Positions 21,763 through 34,166 of a DNA stretch of 64,000 bases are shown piece after piece. The translations under genes were made by a program, and so were the position numbers. The notes under the pieces are model-generated. The model saw nothing but the letters and a program-made list of their open reading frames with translations. It did no database searches and was not told the origin of the DNA. Source of the DNA: Hysterangium stoloniferum (lineage: Eukaryota > Basidiomycota > Agaricomycetes > Hysterangiales > Hysterangiaceae); contig WHVD01000096.1 in NCBI GenBank assembly GCA_015178975.1, forward strand, positions 267,480 through 331,479. The letters are read 5' to 3'. Position 1 is the stretch's first letter. Each line of letters starts with the position of its first letter.

Positions 21763-22989
21763 ATGAAATCTCGCTCAGTCGATGACCCAGGCAAGCAAAC
21801 GATAAGCTATATATCCAGAGAGTTGCTTGCCGGAGGGGTAGCTGGCTCAGTTGTAAGTCTTCCAAATCTTATGTCACACGAGTTAAAAGTTAATAGTGTC
21901 CTTAAGGCGAAAACCGTAGTTGCGCCTTTCGATCGTGTAAAGATTTTATTTCAAGCTTCAAATCCACAATTCCAGAAATATGCTGGTATGCGAGGGTGCT
22001 TTGGATTCTTACTTGATAATGAAGTGCATCGTTTACAGGCAGATGGACGGGCGTGTTTTATGCTACCCATGATATATACGTACAGTCAGGCGTAAGAGGA
22101 TTATATCAAGGACATTCGGCCACGCTTATTCGCATTTTCCCCTATGCTGCCATCAAATTCATGGCTTATAGTCGGTTTCGTAGAGTAAGAAATGATCCAG
22201 ATCATTTTTTAATCAAATCTGACGATATATCCCTCAGGCTTTAATGCCCACGAAATCCAGTGAGACAAACTTCAAGAGATTCCTTGCCGGGTCACTATCA
22301 GGTTCGTACGGTCCCGCCTACCGTTATCTCTTTGGGTTGGATCTCATGTATCACCAGGTACCACATCCGTTTTGTTCACTTACCCTCTAGAATTGATCCG
22401 TGTCCGTTTGGCATACCAAACACGGACACCATCAGCCACCGCACGATCATCCTTACAACCTCATTCACTGTCACAGATTATCAGTTTAATTTATCATGAG
22501 GGTTCCCCATCATCAAAGTCCATAGCTGCTGAACCACATCCGACACCTGTAGCATCTCCTAAGCAATCACGTATTTTTGCCTCATTCCCGCTTCTCAAGT
22601 TTTACCGCGGTTTCTCGGTTACAATTTATGGAATGATACCGTATGCCGGCACGTCTTTTCTTGCCTGGGACTTTTTGCGAGCCAAAATATATGGAACTAC
22701 AGCTAAGCCCACTCGTATAGGCAATCTGGTAGTTGGGGCAATTTCAGGTGTCGTCGGCCAAACTATCTCGTACCCCTTTGAGGTTGTTCGAAGACGAATG
22801 CAAGTGGGTGGCTTAACCCGACCAGATAGGTGGATGGGATGGAGGGAGACAGTCAAGTCTGTCTGGCGACAAGCAGGCTGGCGTGGATTTTTTGTGGGAT
22901 TAAGTATTGGGTATTTAAAGGTTATACCTATGACTGCTGTCAGCTTTGCTGTTTGGGAAGAGATGAAGAGGATCCTTATCATAGAATGA
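21763..22989 (+). CDS. LEU5: mitochondrial carrier, Leu5/SLC25A42-type coenzyme A transporter
   Basis: Inner-membrane carrier that supplies CoA to the mitochondrial matrix (family assignment). Five exons: 21763-21852, 21907-21985, 22039-22184, 22238-22301, 22358-22989, giving 336 aa. Three carrier repeats show the signature PX(D/E)XX(K/R): [22 protein letters not shown] and [23 protein letters not shown] opens helix 1. [15 protein letters not shown] is characteristic of the Leu5 group. The loop between repeats 2 and 3 is enlarged and Ser/Pro-rich (about residues 155-190). The first in-frame ATG is at 21763; a 10-codon upstream ORF ends before it. Confidence 0.88.
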
Positions 22990-23098
22990 TAGATGCTTTG
23001 ATGTAGAAACTGTGGCGACGAGGATAGGAGCGCCCACTTGATTTGAAATAAAGCATCAGTTGACCAAACAGCAGCGTTCCACACAACCTCCTTCCTTC

Positions 23099-24989
23099 AT
23101 GGCAGCGCCGCCTTTGAAGCTTCTTATTCCTGAGCGACATAACGGCAGATGGCGCTCTCAGGCTCATCACGCTCATCACGCTCATCCCATGCATAACAGC
23201 GATGCGCACATCTGTAAAGAGTTTACCATAAATAACCTTTCTCTTGAGATGGTCAAGCGGATATGGTCAACATATCCCACCTTGAATATTCAGAAGAAAA
23301 ACTGGGAATCCAGATGCGAAAACTCCAGCTCAAATACGCTTGGATTAGATCTAGGCATACACGTTCCATCCTATAACGTACGTACAACAATGTCCTCATG
23401 TTATTCGGCGCTTACTGCAGAGTCTTAGCACAACGCAATCAATATGATTGCCTCCGAGCCACCGGCTATGGGTGGTGATAGCAATGCAAGTAGTGCTCTC
23501 GATGCTATCGACGCCGACACCAATACCAACACCTCTAGTACTCTCCTGGCCCCCGAGCCAATGTCAAATATGGATTCTGAAAGAGAACCTGGGGAAGTGT
23601 GGGAAGAAACATCGAGTCCAGGATTGCGTCCGCCGTCGCTTGTCAAAATGAGTGTTGCCGATCAGTAAGTATGAATTTTCTATATAAAGGTTGAGCATAA
23701 ATCTGATACCTTCTTCTTTACAGACCCATGCTTGACGAGGCTCGTGCTGCTCTCGTAGACTCGTTTATAAGAAATGCACGCATGCATGACCGAGACCACA
23801 GGATGAGCGACCACGACTTGAGGGTCAAATATGTGGAACGAATGACCGACGAGGAGGTCCGTCATTTCATGGCACTTGGGAAGAACGTCATGGATGATTT
23901 AAGGCGTACGGGAAAGCTGGAAGATGTGAAGCGGAAGTATGGCCACCTTCAAGATACAATAGATGAAGCCACAAGAAATACAAAACGCAAACTCGAGAAA
24001 CATTTGGAAGATGAAGCATCAGGCTCAGTGCAAAGCTCCTCCGGGCCACCCACTGCACCTCGAGCTATGCGAAGTTCCCCTCGGCCTTCACAACCACAAC
24101 GTTTATATAAACGGGACTCAACTCCTCTACGAAATTCTGGCAGGATTGCCATGTCGATCTCACCACCACCCACAACCCGACGTCCCGAAGTAGCGTCGTC
24201 CAGACATTCTTCAGAGCATCCGAGACTCGTACCACCCGGGCTACCGCCTACCGAGCCTGTAGTAGCCGTTTCTACCCCAGTCACATCTAGGACCAGTCTG
24301 CCTCTTCTGCCATTTGATGTGATGCAGCCTCGAATTGTTCTCGCCAAACAAAGCGGAGAGTTTGCTGGCACCATTCAGACTACATTTGATGTAGACGAGC
24401 GATTACTTGCAGCGGCACAACGATGGACAGATAGGTCCCAACGATTCGAGTAAGAAATAGATATCCGCAATTTGTTTTATCTGGCTTACGTTCTCTGTTC
24501 TTTCATCCAGCGTCGCTGGACAGCATATGCGGCTTTATTTGACAAGTGTCTTGGCCAGAGAAGCAGAGGTTGTATACAAGGCTCTCCCTCCAGATCCACC
24601 TCCTTCACTTCTTCCGGAGATGTTGTCCAAAATGGATATTGTGTGGCCACCCGATGGGTCGTTTTTCGTGTTAATTAATGAAAATCGCCCTGAAGGTAAA
24701 TCATATACCGATCGCTCCTTTGTACGTATATATGCTCCGTATACTGTCTGCTTAATACTGAGTAGAAGGAAAGACCCCTGGATCTCCTCCATTGAACATA
24801 TCCCATGCTTTGGTCCCTGGAGAGAATACCATCAAACTAGTTCAATTACATGACCACGCGGACGTTCTCTTCCTCGTTATAGCAATTCCTCCCAGTGATG
24901 ATGAAATTCAAGAAGAACTTTTGTGGCACAAGTACTTTGGTGATGATCCTAAGCCAGGCGAAGTTATCAAGGTTCAGTTCAGAATTTAA
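23099..24989 (+). CDS. unrecognised protein (about 548 aa)
   Basis: Five exons fit one frame: 23099-23377, 23429-23664, 23724-24449, 24511-24695, 24769-24989 (the last acceptor could be 24765). The N-terminus has a His-rich run (HHAHHAHPMHN). A Ser/Thr-rich acidic stretch follows, then an alpha-helical charged region (DEARAALVDSFIRNARMHD, then MTDEEVRHFMALGKNVMDD) and a Pro/Ser/Arg-rich low-complexity middle. The C-terminal domain is compact and beta-like (MDIVWPPDGSFFVLINENR, then PGENTIKLVQLHDHADVLF), vaguely reminiscent of a PINIT-type fold, but I cannot assign a family. If the first intron is wrong, a start at 23444 remains possible. It lies 109 bp after the carrier gene and converges with POL32. 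Confidence 0.7.
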
Positions 24990-25135
24990 AATCGCATTAT
25001 TTATTGTCAAGTCACTCCATTGCACTCCATATTGCATCGTACCATATGTATGTCATAATATTTCAAGGTGTCATATCACAATATAGTCCATAACTTGTAA
25101 ACAAAATCAAATCAAAACGCGAAGCAAGAAATAGT

Positions 25136-27215
25136 CTATTTCTTCTTAAAGTAGCTCATGAGATTTTTACCTCCATTACTAGCCTTCGTTTCTTTGCTGC
25201 CATCACCGTCGCTCTCCGGGAGTTTCTTCAACGACGCTCCTCTGGCTGCTATTTTTGATGAGGTGGATTTCAAAATTTCCGGCTTTTCTTTACTTGTCTT
25301 TAACTTCTTAGATGACAATTCTTCGTCTTCTTTCTTCCCCTTCGTGATCCCACCCTTTACTTTGACCTTATGTTTCTCTTTCGTCTGCTTCTTCTCTGTA
25401 TCTAGCGGCGCCGGCGGCTGCTCCGATTCTGAAACAGACTCATAAGATGAATAGTCCTCGGTGACTACACCAGAATAACTAATAAGAATCGGAAGCACTG
25501 GGATAGATCGAGCTCACCCAGATACCCCTTTGCGTTTTTGGTTTTTCGGCTTTTTACGACACGTGTCTTAGGAAGACCGTTCTTGCCAACAGGAATGACT
25601 TTTTTGGGCTTTCGTTTCTGCTTGGGCAGGGAAGGTATCACGTCGGGAAGCATCTCCACATCCTCGTCCTGATCTGATACCGGTTCAGATTCCGAAACAG
25701 GTTCCCGCGTGGTGCGATTGACTTGAGCTAGTGCACTGTTAGTAGAAAAAATGATTACAAAATATAAACGAACTGTCATCCAGGTCCATCATCGCCCTAA
25801 GGCTTGGATCGACGTCTTCATTGTCACTGACCAAAGCCCGACCTTTGCCTTTCTTCGACGATTTAATTTCCTGCACAACTTTTTCGTATTCGTCATCTGA
25901 GAGAAGAACACCCCGCTTAACCCTAACTCCCTTTTCACGAGAGGAGGGTTTGGACACCGGCAAGGGCGTAGATAGACGACGTTTTGTGCTGGGGAAAGGC
26001 CTATCATCTTCCGAATCAGACAATGACATAACTCCAGACGGTCGCTTGGTCCCTCGCTGCGGCGTGTGAACAAACATGATTCAAACATGAAAGGAACCGT
26101 TACCTTCAGTATATCCACCTCAGCACTCTTCTTAGAGATTGACTTGGCCGCATCAAGTTCTGCCTTGATATTAGGTTTCAAATTTCCACCGTTCTCCTCT
26201 TTGACCTTAACTTTCGAAGCCGTCTTAATGATTTCTTTGGTCTTTTTGGCAAGCTCCGCCTCCTTCTTATCGGCTTTGAGTTTGGCTTTGCTCCAATCAA
26301 GAGTACCCGTCTTCTTCTCTTCCGGCTTCGCTTTCTCGGGGGCATTAGCTTCCACCTCAGCAGGCTTTGATGCGACGGCAGAAGCCACTTTGGAGGAAGA
26401 AATGACTGGTTGTGCCTTCGTTGGTTTCAATGTGGCGCCCTTTGGTTTGCCTACATATCCGGTCTAAACAAAATATCAGTTAGATATGAAGGCAACAACA
26501 ACCGAAACCAACACGCCTTAACATCTGGACTGACAACAATTCCGACCGATTGATTATAAGCCTTTCCTTTCGATACGTCCGTCGGACGGACGCGATCGGC
26601 GATCGCACCAAGTAAGGCAACATCCTACCTAAACCTTTGAGAGTAAAATTTTAATGGATAGCGCTGCACGCACCGTTACTGCCGCGGGTGAGAGGCAATA
26701 TATGTGCATCGAAGGGGTATGTGTAAATTGACCTTTCGCGTCTGATACGGGTGTTGATATAAAGATTAAATCCGTTTGACAGGGTACGTACTCTCTAAAT
26801 CATCCTCACCAACAAGTATAATCTTTCGCGTAGATATTATTTCTCGATTCCCCTCGTCCCCATCCATTCTATCCTCCAGAACTTCTCCGCCAACCTTGAT
26901 TGGGACCACGTCCCCCGTTAGAAGGTAAGTGGCATGAACGTGCTGGTTTGTTGCTTTATATGACGCGTAAAACGCTGCCAGTTCACTATTGGAAGTTATA
27001 TCATACTAATTTAAACATAACTGAATGACATGATGCGTACTTTTTAGCCACATTAACGTGGATAGACAACTCGCGACTAAGCCAACGGAATGTAACCTCC
27101 AAAACACCTTGAGAGTTCGATCATAATCTACTGGATTAAATATCAAAACGCGTACAATTTCTTTATTAATGTTGAGTTGTTTGATGAGAAACTCATTGGC
27201 TTTCGCAGAGGCCAT
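25136..27215 (-). CDS. POL32: DNA polymerase delta subunit 3 (Pol32/Cdc27 family)
   Basis: Accessory subunit linking DNA polymerase delta to PCNA. Nine exons (minus): 27156-27215, 27041-27096, 26792-26985, 26674-26732, 26517-26624, 26104-26463, 25774-26056, 25518-25727, 25136-25464, giving about 552 aa. The winged-helix-like N-domain (ANEFLIKQLNINKEIVTF, WLSRELSIHVNVAK, ATYLLTGDV, SMHIYCL) matches the family. A long Lys/Glu/Ser-rich disordered region follows, and a PIP-like end KNLMSYFKKK sits at the extreme C-terminus, as in Pol32. Intron 26464-26516 appears to use a GC donor (AAG|GCGTGT), because no GT donor keeps the frame. Small acceptor ambiguities remain in introns 3 and 7. Confidence 0.85.
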
Positions 27216-27337
27216 GTTGGTTGAAGCCAAGCGAGACGCGTTGAACTATTCGGAGTTATTACATAAAGTAACTTGTGGGAGCTCAGCTTTGTCATCATCC
27301 AGTCCATGGTTGTCCGCCCACTAACACTCGATAATAT

Positions 27338-28383
27338 ATGTCTACTGGAATTAAACCCCTCTGTCTAGCGTGCTCATCATCACCATCTCCGAAGGCTGAT
27401 AGCACGGCCTTCTTTACCCCATGTTGCTCAAGGACAATATGCGACAGATGCTTGGAAAAGAACCCCCGACTACGGTGGTATAATCCTTGTTTGGCATGTC
27501 TGGCGGGGGTAGCCTTAGTCGGTCAATCGAGTTCATTGAAAGGAAAAGTGACCGCATGTATACCGACACATGGTCCTTCGGGACGCTCACAAGATCAGGA
27601 AGACAGTATCTTTGTTCTTGGTGACAGTGACGAGGAAGACAGAGATGATCGTAGCGTCCCACCGCCTTATTCTGGCAACGAGGATGCAGATAACATTATC
27701 CAAAGTAACCCTGAGGTGCCACTGAACTCAACTGTCGGCGTCGCGTCACCCACTAACGCGACTGTGGCCGAAATTAAGACGATTGAGACATCAACGCACT
27801 CATCCTCATCTCAGTACTATATACAACCTCACGATACGCTTAGAGGAATAGCACTTAAGTTCGGCGTAGATGTGAGCATTATTCAAGATACCATTGCGTG
27901 CAGAGAGGCTGGTCCTGACCTGTGGACGCTTGGCAGGGTGTGAAGATATGTCAACTCAATTCACTCCCTCTGAGTGCACTCAGCACCACGCCTCATATTT
28001 TACATACCCGTCGCGTTCTTATCCTTCCACCAGGAAAGCGCATACCTCCACCAACCCCGCATCCTTCTGTCGTGGAAGCACACGAGAGAGAACGGGCAGA
28101 GAAACGATTTCAGTTTGTGACAAAGGAAGTTGATTGGCGTGTTGCAAAGGCATATGTTGCAATAGCCGAAGGAGACAGTGCAAGCGTGAATGCCAAAGAT
28201 AAGGAAGATCCGAAATTTATTGAGAAGATGGGCGGTACCTTGTCTAGCGCTGTAGAACGTTATCTGGAGGATGATGAATGGGAAGCGGAACAATCTAGCG
28301 GACCCAGCATCCAAGGGTTTCCTCTCATCGCTGAGGATGGCAAGCAGAGGCCCAAGAGGAACACAGCCTCCATTGAGCAATAG
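27338..28383 (+). CDS. LysM-domain protein with N-terminal cysteine-rich zinc motif
   Basis: Two exons, 27338-27871 and 27937-28383, give 326 aa. The N-terminus has Cys pairs CLAC (C9, C12), CC (29-30), CDRC (C35, C38) and CLAC (C51, C54), a RING/treble-clef-like zinc pattern. An acidic Ser-rich linker follows (DSDEEDRDD). A LysM domain (YYIQPHDTLRGIALKFGVD, continuing across the intron to ICQLNSLPL and VLILPPG) spans about residues 160-208. The charged C-terminus starts VVEAHERERAEKRF. There is no signal peptide, so this resembles intracellular LysM proteins (LYSMD type) rather than secreted chitin-binding effectors. The function of such proteins is not well defined. Confidence 0.8.
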
Positions 28384-28658
28384 GCTACGCAGGATTTTAG
28401 GCGACTTAAGCTTAATGAAAGACCAGGACATTATTATTTGTTATGAAGAAGCAATAGATGGCCAAATGTGGTCATTGTATTTATATGATACTTTAGGATA
28501 TATCGGACGAGTTAGAGCTCCGTGTTGCTGCCGCCATCTTAGCATGTAGATTATTTATAATTCACTGGCGACTATTGCACTATTGAGATCCTTGATGTAT
28601 CCTGATAAACCATCTGTTATATAAATGTCGGTTACTCCATATTTTCCTATTCCCTCTC
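28384..28658. other. intergenic between LysM gene and first cytochrome b5-ACAD gene
   Basis: 275 bp, AT-rich, no coding signal beyond the flanking genes. It serves as 3' flank and as promoter region of the acyl-CoA dehydrogenase gene. Confidence 0.4.
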
Positions 28659-30935
28659 ATGGCAGTACAGCTAACGAAAACGTTCGCCCCTCAGGAAGTT
28701 GAGCAGGTCGGTGATATCAACCCTAGGCTATACATCACCCTCACCCCATACTTAGCACAACAAAGCAGGCGACCTTTGGATCATTATTGACTGTAATTGG
28801 CTTGATTTTATTTATTCATTTACTTGCTTTCTATTGACCTGTGTTCCAGCAAATGTTTATGACCTTTCCAAGTTCGCCGACCTTCACCCTGGAGGCCTAA
28901 GTGTCCTTCTGGAAGAAACAGTTGGTTGGCGCATTTTACAATTAAAGACTAGTATCATCATGCTAACACTCTCTCCCTAGCTGGCAAGGACGCTACAGAG
29001 ACATTCTTTTCCCTCCATCGACACGAAATTCTTCTGAAGCCCCAATACGCCCGCCTTCGTATCGGTGTTCTTCGCGGTTTCGCACCCGTCATTACTCCCC
29101 GGGCATCAGGGGAATTAAGCAAGGTGCCTTACGCCGAACCCAGCTGGCTCACAGATGGGTATTATAGTCCTTATTTCAATGAGGTGTGTCCCACAGTTTC
29201 TATCACAAGTATTTCTTATGAGCCAACGGCTAGAGTCACAAACGCCTCCAAAAGGCTCTGAGGAAATTCATTGATGATGTCATTTATCCTGACGCGCAGG
29301 CCCGTGAAGAAGATGGAAAGAGGCCCAGCCAAAGCGTAATTGATGCAATGGCGTATGCTATTTTCCAATATGAAATATTTACGGGACTTAATCTTCCATT
29401 CACAGAGCTCAAAATCTCATTGCCATGCGCATGGGCCCGGGGAGACACCTCAAGGTTCGTCTATGGGTAATTCGGTGACTTGCCCCAAGCCGACTCCATC
29501 CAGGGCTTCACACTGATGAATGGCATTATCACCCCGGAGGAAGTAAATCTATATTAATTCCTCACTATCCAGTTGTATAGCCTAAATCAAGCACTTATAG
29601 TTCTCTTACACACATGAAATGATAATGGTTCAAGAAAACGCCCGAACGGGATGTCGTGGCTACACAGATGGTATGTTCCTTCAATCCAAATGTTTTTCGT
29701 GATATTTCTTTACTAAGACCCTGCCAAAGGTCTTCTGGCTGGCGGTGTCATAGGTCTGCCACCCGTTTACAATTTTGGCAGACCTGAACTGCAGAAAAGA
29801 ATTGTGCCTGAAATTTTGCAGGGCAAAAAATTCATCTGTTTAGCAATTTCGGAAGCATTTGCTGGATCAGATGTCTCTGGTACGTATTTGCTTTGTTTGA
29901 CGTCTCCTTCGCCACATACTAATATGCCAATGAAGGCATTAAGACTACCGCAAAGAAAACACCTGATGGGAAACATTGGATCGTAACTGGCACGAAAAAA
30001 TGGATCACGAATGGCACGTACGCAGATTACTTTACTGTTGCGTGTAGAACAAAGGTGAGAGGTCTTAGAGCCGACTCGCATATAAAAGCTGATTACCCGT
30101 TACTAGAGAGGCTTTACTGTAATTCTGGTTGAGCGTGGCGAAGGCGTTGAGACAAAACCCATTAAAACTGCATATTCCGCCACAGCTGGGACTGCGTATA
30201 TCACTTTCGACAAAGTCAAGGTGCCCATAGAGAACACGCTTGGGCCGGAAAATGGCGGTTTGGCCGTTATACTCACCAACTTTAATCATGAGCGATGGGT
30301 GATGACTTGTTCCATTGTCGCCTCCCAGCGTCTTATAGTTGAGGAATGTTTGAAGTGAGTGCTCGTGTCAAGCTCCACTCTCCAGGCTTCTCAACATTAC
30401 CTGGCTTCAGATGGGTGAATCAGCGCCAAGTTTTCGGTAGGCCACTGATTTCACAAGCCGTTATTCGATCAAAGCTCGCTGCCATGATTGCACGGGTGGA
30501 AAGTGCGCAAAATTGGCTTGAAAGCATAACGTTTCAAATGGAGAACATGGACTATAAACAACAGTCAGATAAATTGGCTGGACCAATCGCGTTATTAAAG
30601 ATGTATGCCACTCGCACGTCCCAAGAAACGGCCGAGGCTGCAGTCCAGATCTTTGGTGGACGTGGAATCACTCGAACAGGCATGGGTCGTTTCATTGAGC
30701 ATGTGAATATCATTTTTCATTCGATCATTGCGTTGACTGGTTCTGACACTGTTGCTCATCCTCAGTATCATCGTGTGGTTCCTTTCGATGCCATTTTGGG
30801 AGGAGGTTTGCTTTTTTTGTCTTCTAAGCGTTTGCAACTCATAACTAAGATGCGTGCGTTTCAGCTGAGGATGTATTGGCTGATCTTGGAGTAAGGCAGG
30901 CGATGAAAAAAATACCGCACAACACTCGTTTATAA
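28659..30935 (+). CDS. cytochrome b5-acyl-CoA dehydrogenase fusion, copy 1
   Basis: Fourteen exons: 28659-28706, 28756-28792, 28850-28924, 28981-29183, 29234-29352, 29406-29454, 29504-29542, 29601-29670, 29730-29879, 29936-30054, 30107-30354, 30411-30702, 30766-30805, 30865-30935, giving 519 aa. The N-terminal cytochrome b5 domain has the haem motif DLHPGG and a second His in FSLHRHE. The ACAD domain follows: ISEAFAGSDVSG, KKWITNGTYADYF, FDKVKVPIENTLG, GGRGITRTGMGRF. The Glu in NFNHERWVM aligns with the catalytic base position of isovaleryl- and long-chain-type enzymes; the short-chain YEG site is LGG. Expected reaction: FAD-dependent alpha,beta-dehydrogenation of an acyl-CoA; substrate unknown. 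No clear targeting signal. Tandem with copy 2. Confidence 0.88.
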
Positions 30936-31644
30936 TGCTGGGATTTATTTTACGCCAGTCCTTGATTTTGTACTACCACGTTGCTTAGGTTGATTATCTG
31001 TCTAGCTGGATGAGTTTGGAGCCTATGACATGTATTCATGGTCAATAAGTATCTCGCTTGTCGTTTATAAATCAAATATTACGTAATAGTTACCGCAGCT
31101 CGGCTCTAGCTTGTGCCAAGGCCGAAACCCCAGCCGAACGCTCTGAGAGCCGAGCTGGCGGCAACATTACTATATTGAACCAGATCACCGCGACGATCGC
31201 TCAACCGTCACCACTCGCTCAACGCCTACGAATATATTCTCTCTAGCAATATTCTAAATAATAATTTCCCCTGAAAATCGTTTAAATTCAGTGTAACCTA
31301 AGTTATTCAAGGGTGAAGGTTGAGAGATCGTCACGGTGATGTAGCATGCATGTATCGTTATGAGACTGTTGCCTACAAGTACCCTAGGCAACATTTTATT
31401 TTTTCGAAACCCGTCATCATTTTCTGAAATAGAAATAATAACTTTATGAGCATACATCCAATTGTAGATCAATGCCTCTTTTTTCACGGTTGCTCCTGAT
31501 ATCACATGCCAACAAAGGCATAGCTTACATAATCGCACCCAGCCAATCGGAGGAGGGCTTACATCGCAAAAAGAAACACGTGAAACAACCATATGATGTT
31601 CATAAGACAGGTGTTTTCTTAGAATCGCCCTATTCATTGAAATC
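30936..31644. other. intergenic between the two cytochrome b5-ACAD genes
   Basis: 709 bp without a supported gene. A perfect 11-bp inverted repeat AGCTCGGCTCT (31097-31107) and AGAGCCGAGCT (31146-31156) with 38 bp between lies about 490 bp upstream of copy 2 and could be a transcription factor site. Short ORFs on either strand have no family features. Confidence 0.4.
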
Positions 31645-34004
31645 ATGTCTAGAGAGTTAAAGCAATTTACGAGGGAGGAAGTCGAGAAGGTCTGTATGCC
31701 ATTGCCCTGCATTCTTCGAAGATTCATTATTATATCTTCAATTAGCACAACAAACCTGGAGACTTGTGGATCATAATTGACAGTAAAGTGTTCGATCTTT
31801 CTAGGTTTGCGGCCTTACATCCTGGAGGAGAGAGCGTCTTCTATGACGAGGAAGTCGGTTCGTGCTAACTTGGTATTCTCCTCATAGTTAACACTAACAC
31901 CAATGACCTCATAGCTGGGCAAGATGCCACCAAGCCCTTTTTTGGTCTCCATAGAGCAGAAGTACTTGAGAAACCAAATTATGCGCGCCTTCAAGTAGGC
32001 ATTATCGAAGGGGAGAAGTCTGAGATCACAGGCCGACAGAGAAACAAAATTTCGAGCTTGCCATACGCCGAGCCTAGCTGGCTTACACCCGGATTTTATA
32101 GCCCATACTATTCAGAAGTGAGTTGGTATTTCACGCTTCTGTGACCACTTTCAATGATGTATCGTCCAGAACCACCGTATATTTCAAGCTGTAGTGCGCA
32201 AGTTTGTCGACGAAAACTTATACCAGGATGCCCAGGTGTGTACTCTAACTATATGTCGAGTATTACAGGAAATCCATATCGTGCTATTAGGATCGCGAAG
32301 CAGATGGACAGCGGCCTTCTCAGAGTGTGATTGATGCCATGGCAGCTGTTAACTTGCACGCGATGCGCCTGGGTCCGGGTAAACATCTCAAAGGACGATC
32401 ATTGTTTGACGGTTTAGTGGCTCCGGAAGAGGTAATATACTTTTACTCCATAAGGCCCTGATTGACTGCGCATTTCTTAGTTCGACTACTTCCATGAGCT
32501 TATCATCACCCAAGAGATCACTCGCTGTGGTGCGCGAGGTTACGGCGACGGACTAAACGCTGGTATGGTCATTGGATTACCTCCGGTCCTTAACTTTGGC
32601 CCGCCGGAACTCCAAGCTAAGATTCTTCCCGATGTCTTTGCTGGCAAAAAATTCATTTGGCAAGTCATTTATTATTCACTCCGATACAAGTGAAGAACTT
32701 GACATGTCTTGTAGTCTCGCTATCTCGGAAGCCTTTGCTGGTAGTGATGTCATGGGTATGAAGACTACTGCCACGCTAAGTGAGGACGGAAAGTATTACG
32801 TCGTAAACGGAACCAAGAAGTGGATCACCAATGGTGAGTGCCGGTGCCAAATTAACTAGGGATTTATTCAGGTGATCTGTGATAGGTCACTTCTGTGATT
32901 ACTTCACAGTCGGATGTAGAACAGAGGTATCTAGTTATTTATTTCCTAATCTATATGGTTTTCTGATATCTATTTTAGTCCGGATTCTCTGTACTGCTGA
33001 TTGAACGCGGGGAGGGCGTTGCAACAAAGCCAATTAAGACCTCCTATTCACCAACTGCCGGAACGGCTTATGTCACCTTCGACAATGTAAAGGTTCCAGT
33101 TGGAAATTTACTCGGCGAAGATGGTGGAGGCATCTTCGTTATACTCAGGTCCGTTGGTTTTACATAAATAACATTAGTGGTTGTTCTTATCACGACTTCG
33201 CCCAGCAATTTTAATCACGAACGGTAAGACAATTTCATTTGCTCATATTGATAATATATACCATTTCATTACAGATGGGTTATGTGCTGTTCAAGCATTC
33301 GTGGTCACCGACTAATTGTGGAAGAGTGTATGGCGTGAGTACATGTTTAATATTTCTTTTAGTAGATTTCCATATTTCAATTAGGTGGGCCAATCAGCGA
33401 GAAGTTTTCGGCAAACCTCTGAACGCACAAGCGGTCGTTCGTGCCAAACTTGCCGCTATGATCTCGCGTGTTGAAAGCCTGCAATCGTGGTTGGAGAATA
33501 TCACGTATCAGATGAACAAAATGGTAAGAATTTCATGCAATGTTTATATTACCAGGGCTCAAGATTTCCGATCAGTCTTATAAACAACAAGCTACGAAAC
33601 TAGCAGGGTGCGTGGCTCTACCAACAGCGCAAATCACTTCCGAAATATTAACTCATTTCTAAGACAAATTGCCTTTTTGAAGATGTCTGCAACACAAGCT
33701 GCCCAAGACACTGCCCGTGACGCCGTGCAGTTGTTTGGCGGCAGAGGGATTACTCAGACAGGCATGGGGCGATTTATCGAACATGTACGTGTTAACTCGT
33801 AGAGAATAATGTTGCAGCATACTTAAGTTGTATACAGTATCATCGCACGATCGCTTTTGACGCGTTGCTGGGTGGAGGTGAGTTCGTTTGTGATATATCT
33901 GTATTGGAATTCATTTGAATTTGCAATCTATAGCTGAGGACGTTCTTGGTGATCTTGGAGTACGGCAAGCTATGCGTGCTATCCCAAAGAACGTCCGTTT
34001 ATGA
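31645..34004 (+). CDS. cytochrome b5-acyl-CoA dehydrogenase fusion, copy 2
   Basis: Sixteen exons: 31645-31689, 31746-31857, 31915-32117, 32170-32235, 32291-32431, 32481-32659, 32715-32833, 32886-32926, 32979-33148, 33206-33223, 33275-33334, 33385-33523, 33576-33607, 33664-33784, 33838-33877, 33934-34004, giving 518 aa. Same architecture as copy 1: cytochrome b5 (ALHPGGE, FGLHRAE), then ACAD (ISEAFAGSDVMG, KKWITNG, NFNHERWVM, GGRGITQTGMGRF, ending AIPKNVRL). Many intron positions are shared with copy 1 but several are private to one copy. The intron at 32660-32714 has a GC donor (GCAAGT), and exon 33206-33223 is only 18 nt. Substrate specificity cannot be read from the sequence. Confidence 0.88.
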
Positions 34005-34166
34005 TATTACAAAGCTCTCTGGGATGTTTTGCATAAATTTAACTATTAAGCATTATTGTTGATCATGTCTTGAAGTGTCTCGTACGCCACACATTCTTAC
34101 CGAACATATCTTCTACCAAATAATCAGTATGTTCGTGATAGTGTAATGTATATTTATGCAATGTGA

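Noticed and set aside
22626-23084. Minus-strand 152-codon ORF opposite the CoA carrier
   Set aside because: Antisense to conserved carrier repeats; no independent support.
31254-31748. Minus-strand 164-codon ORF between and over the ACAD genes
   Set aside because: Overlaps exon 1 of ACAD copy 2 antisense and has no recognisable domain.
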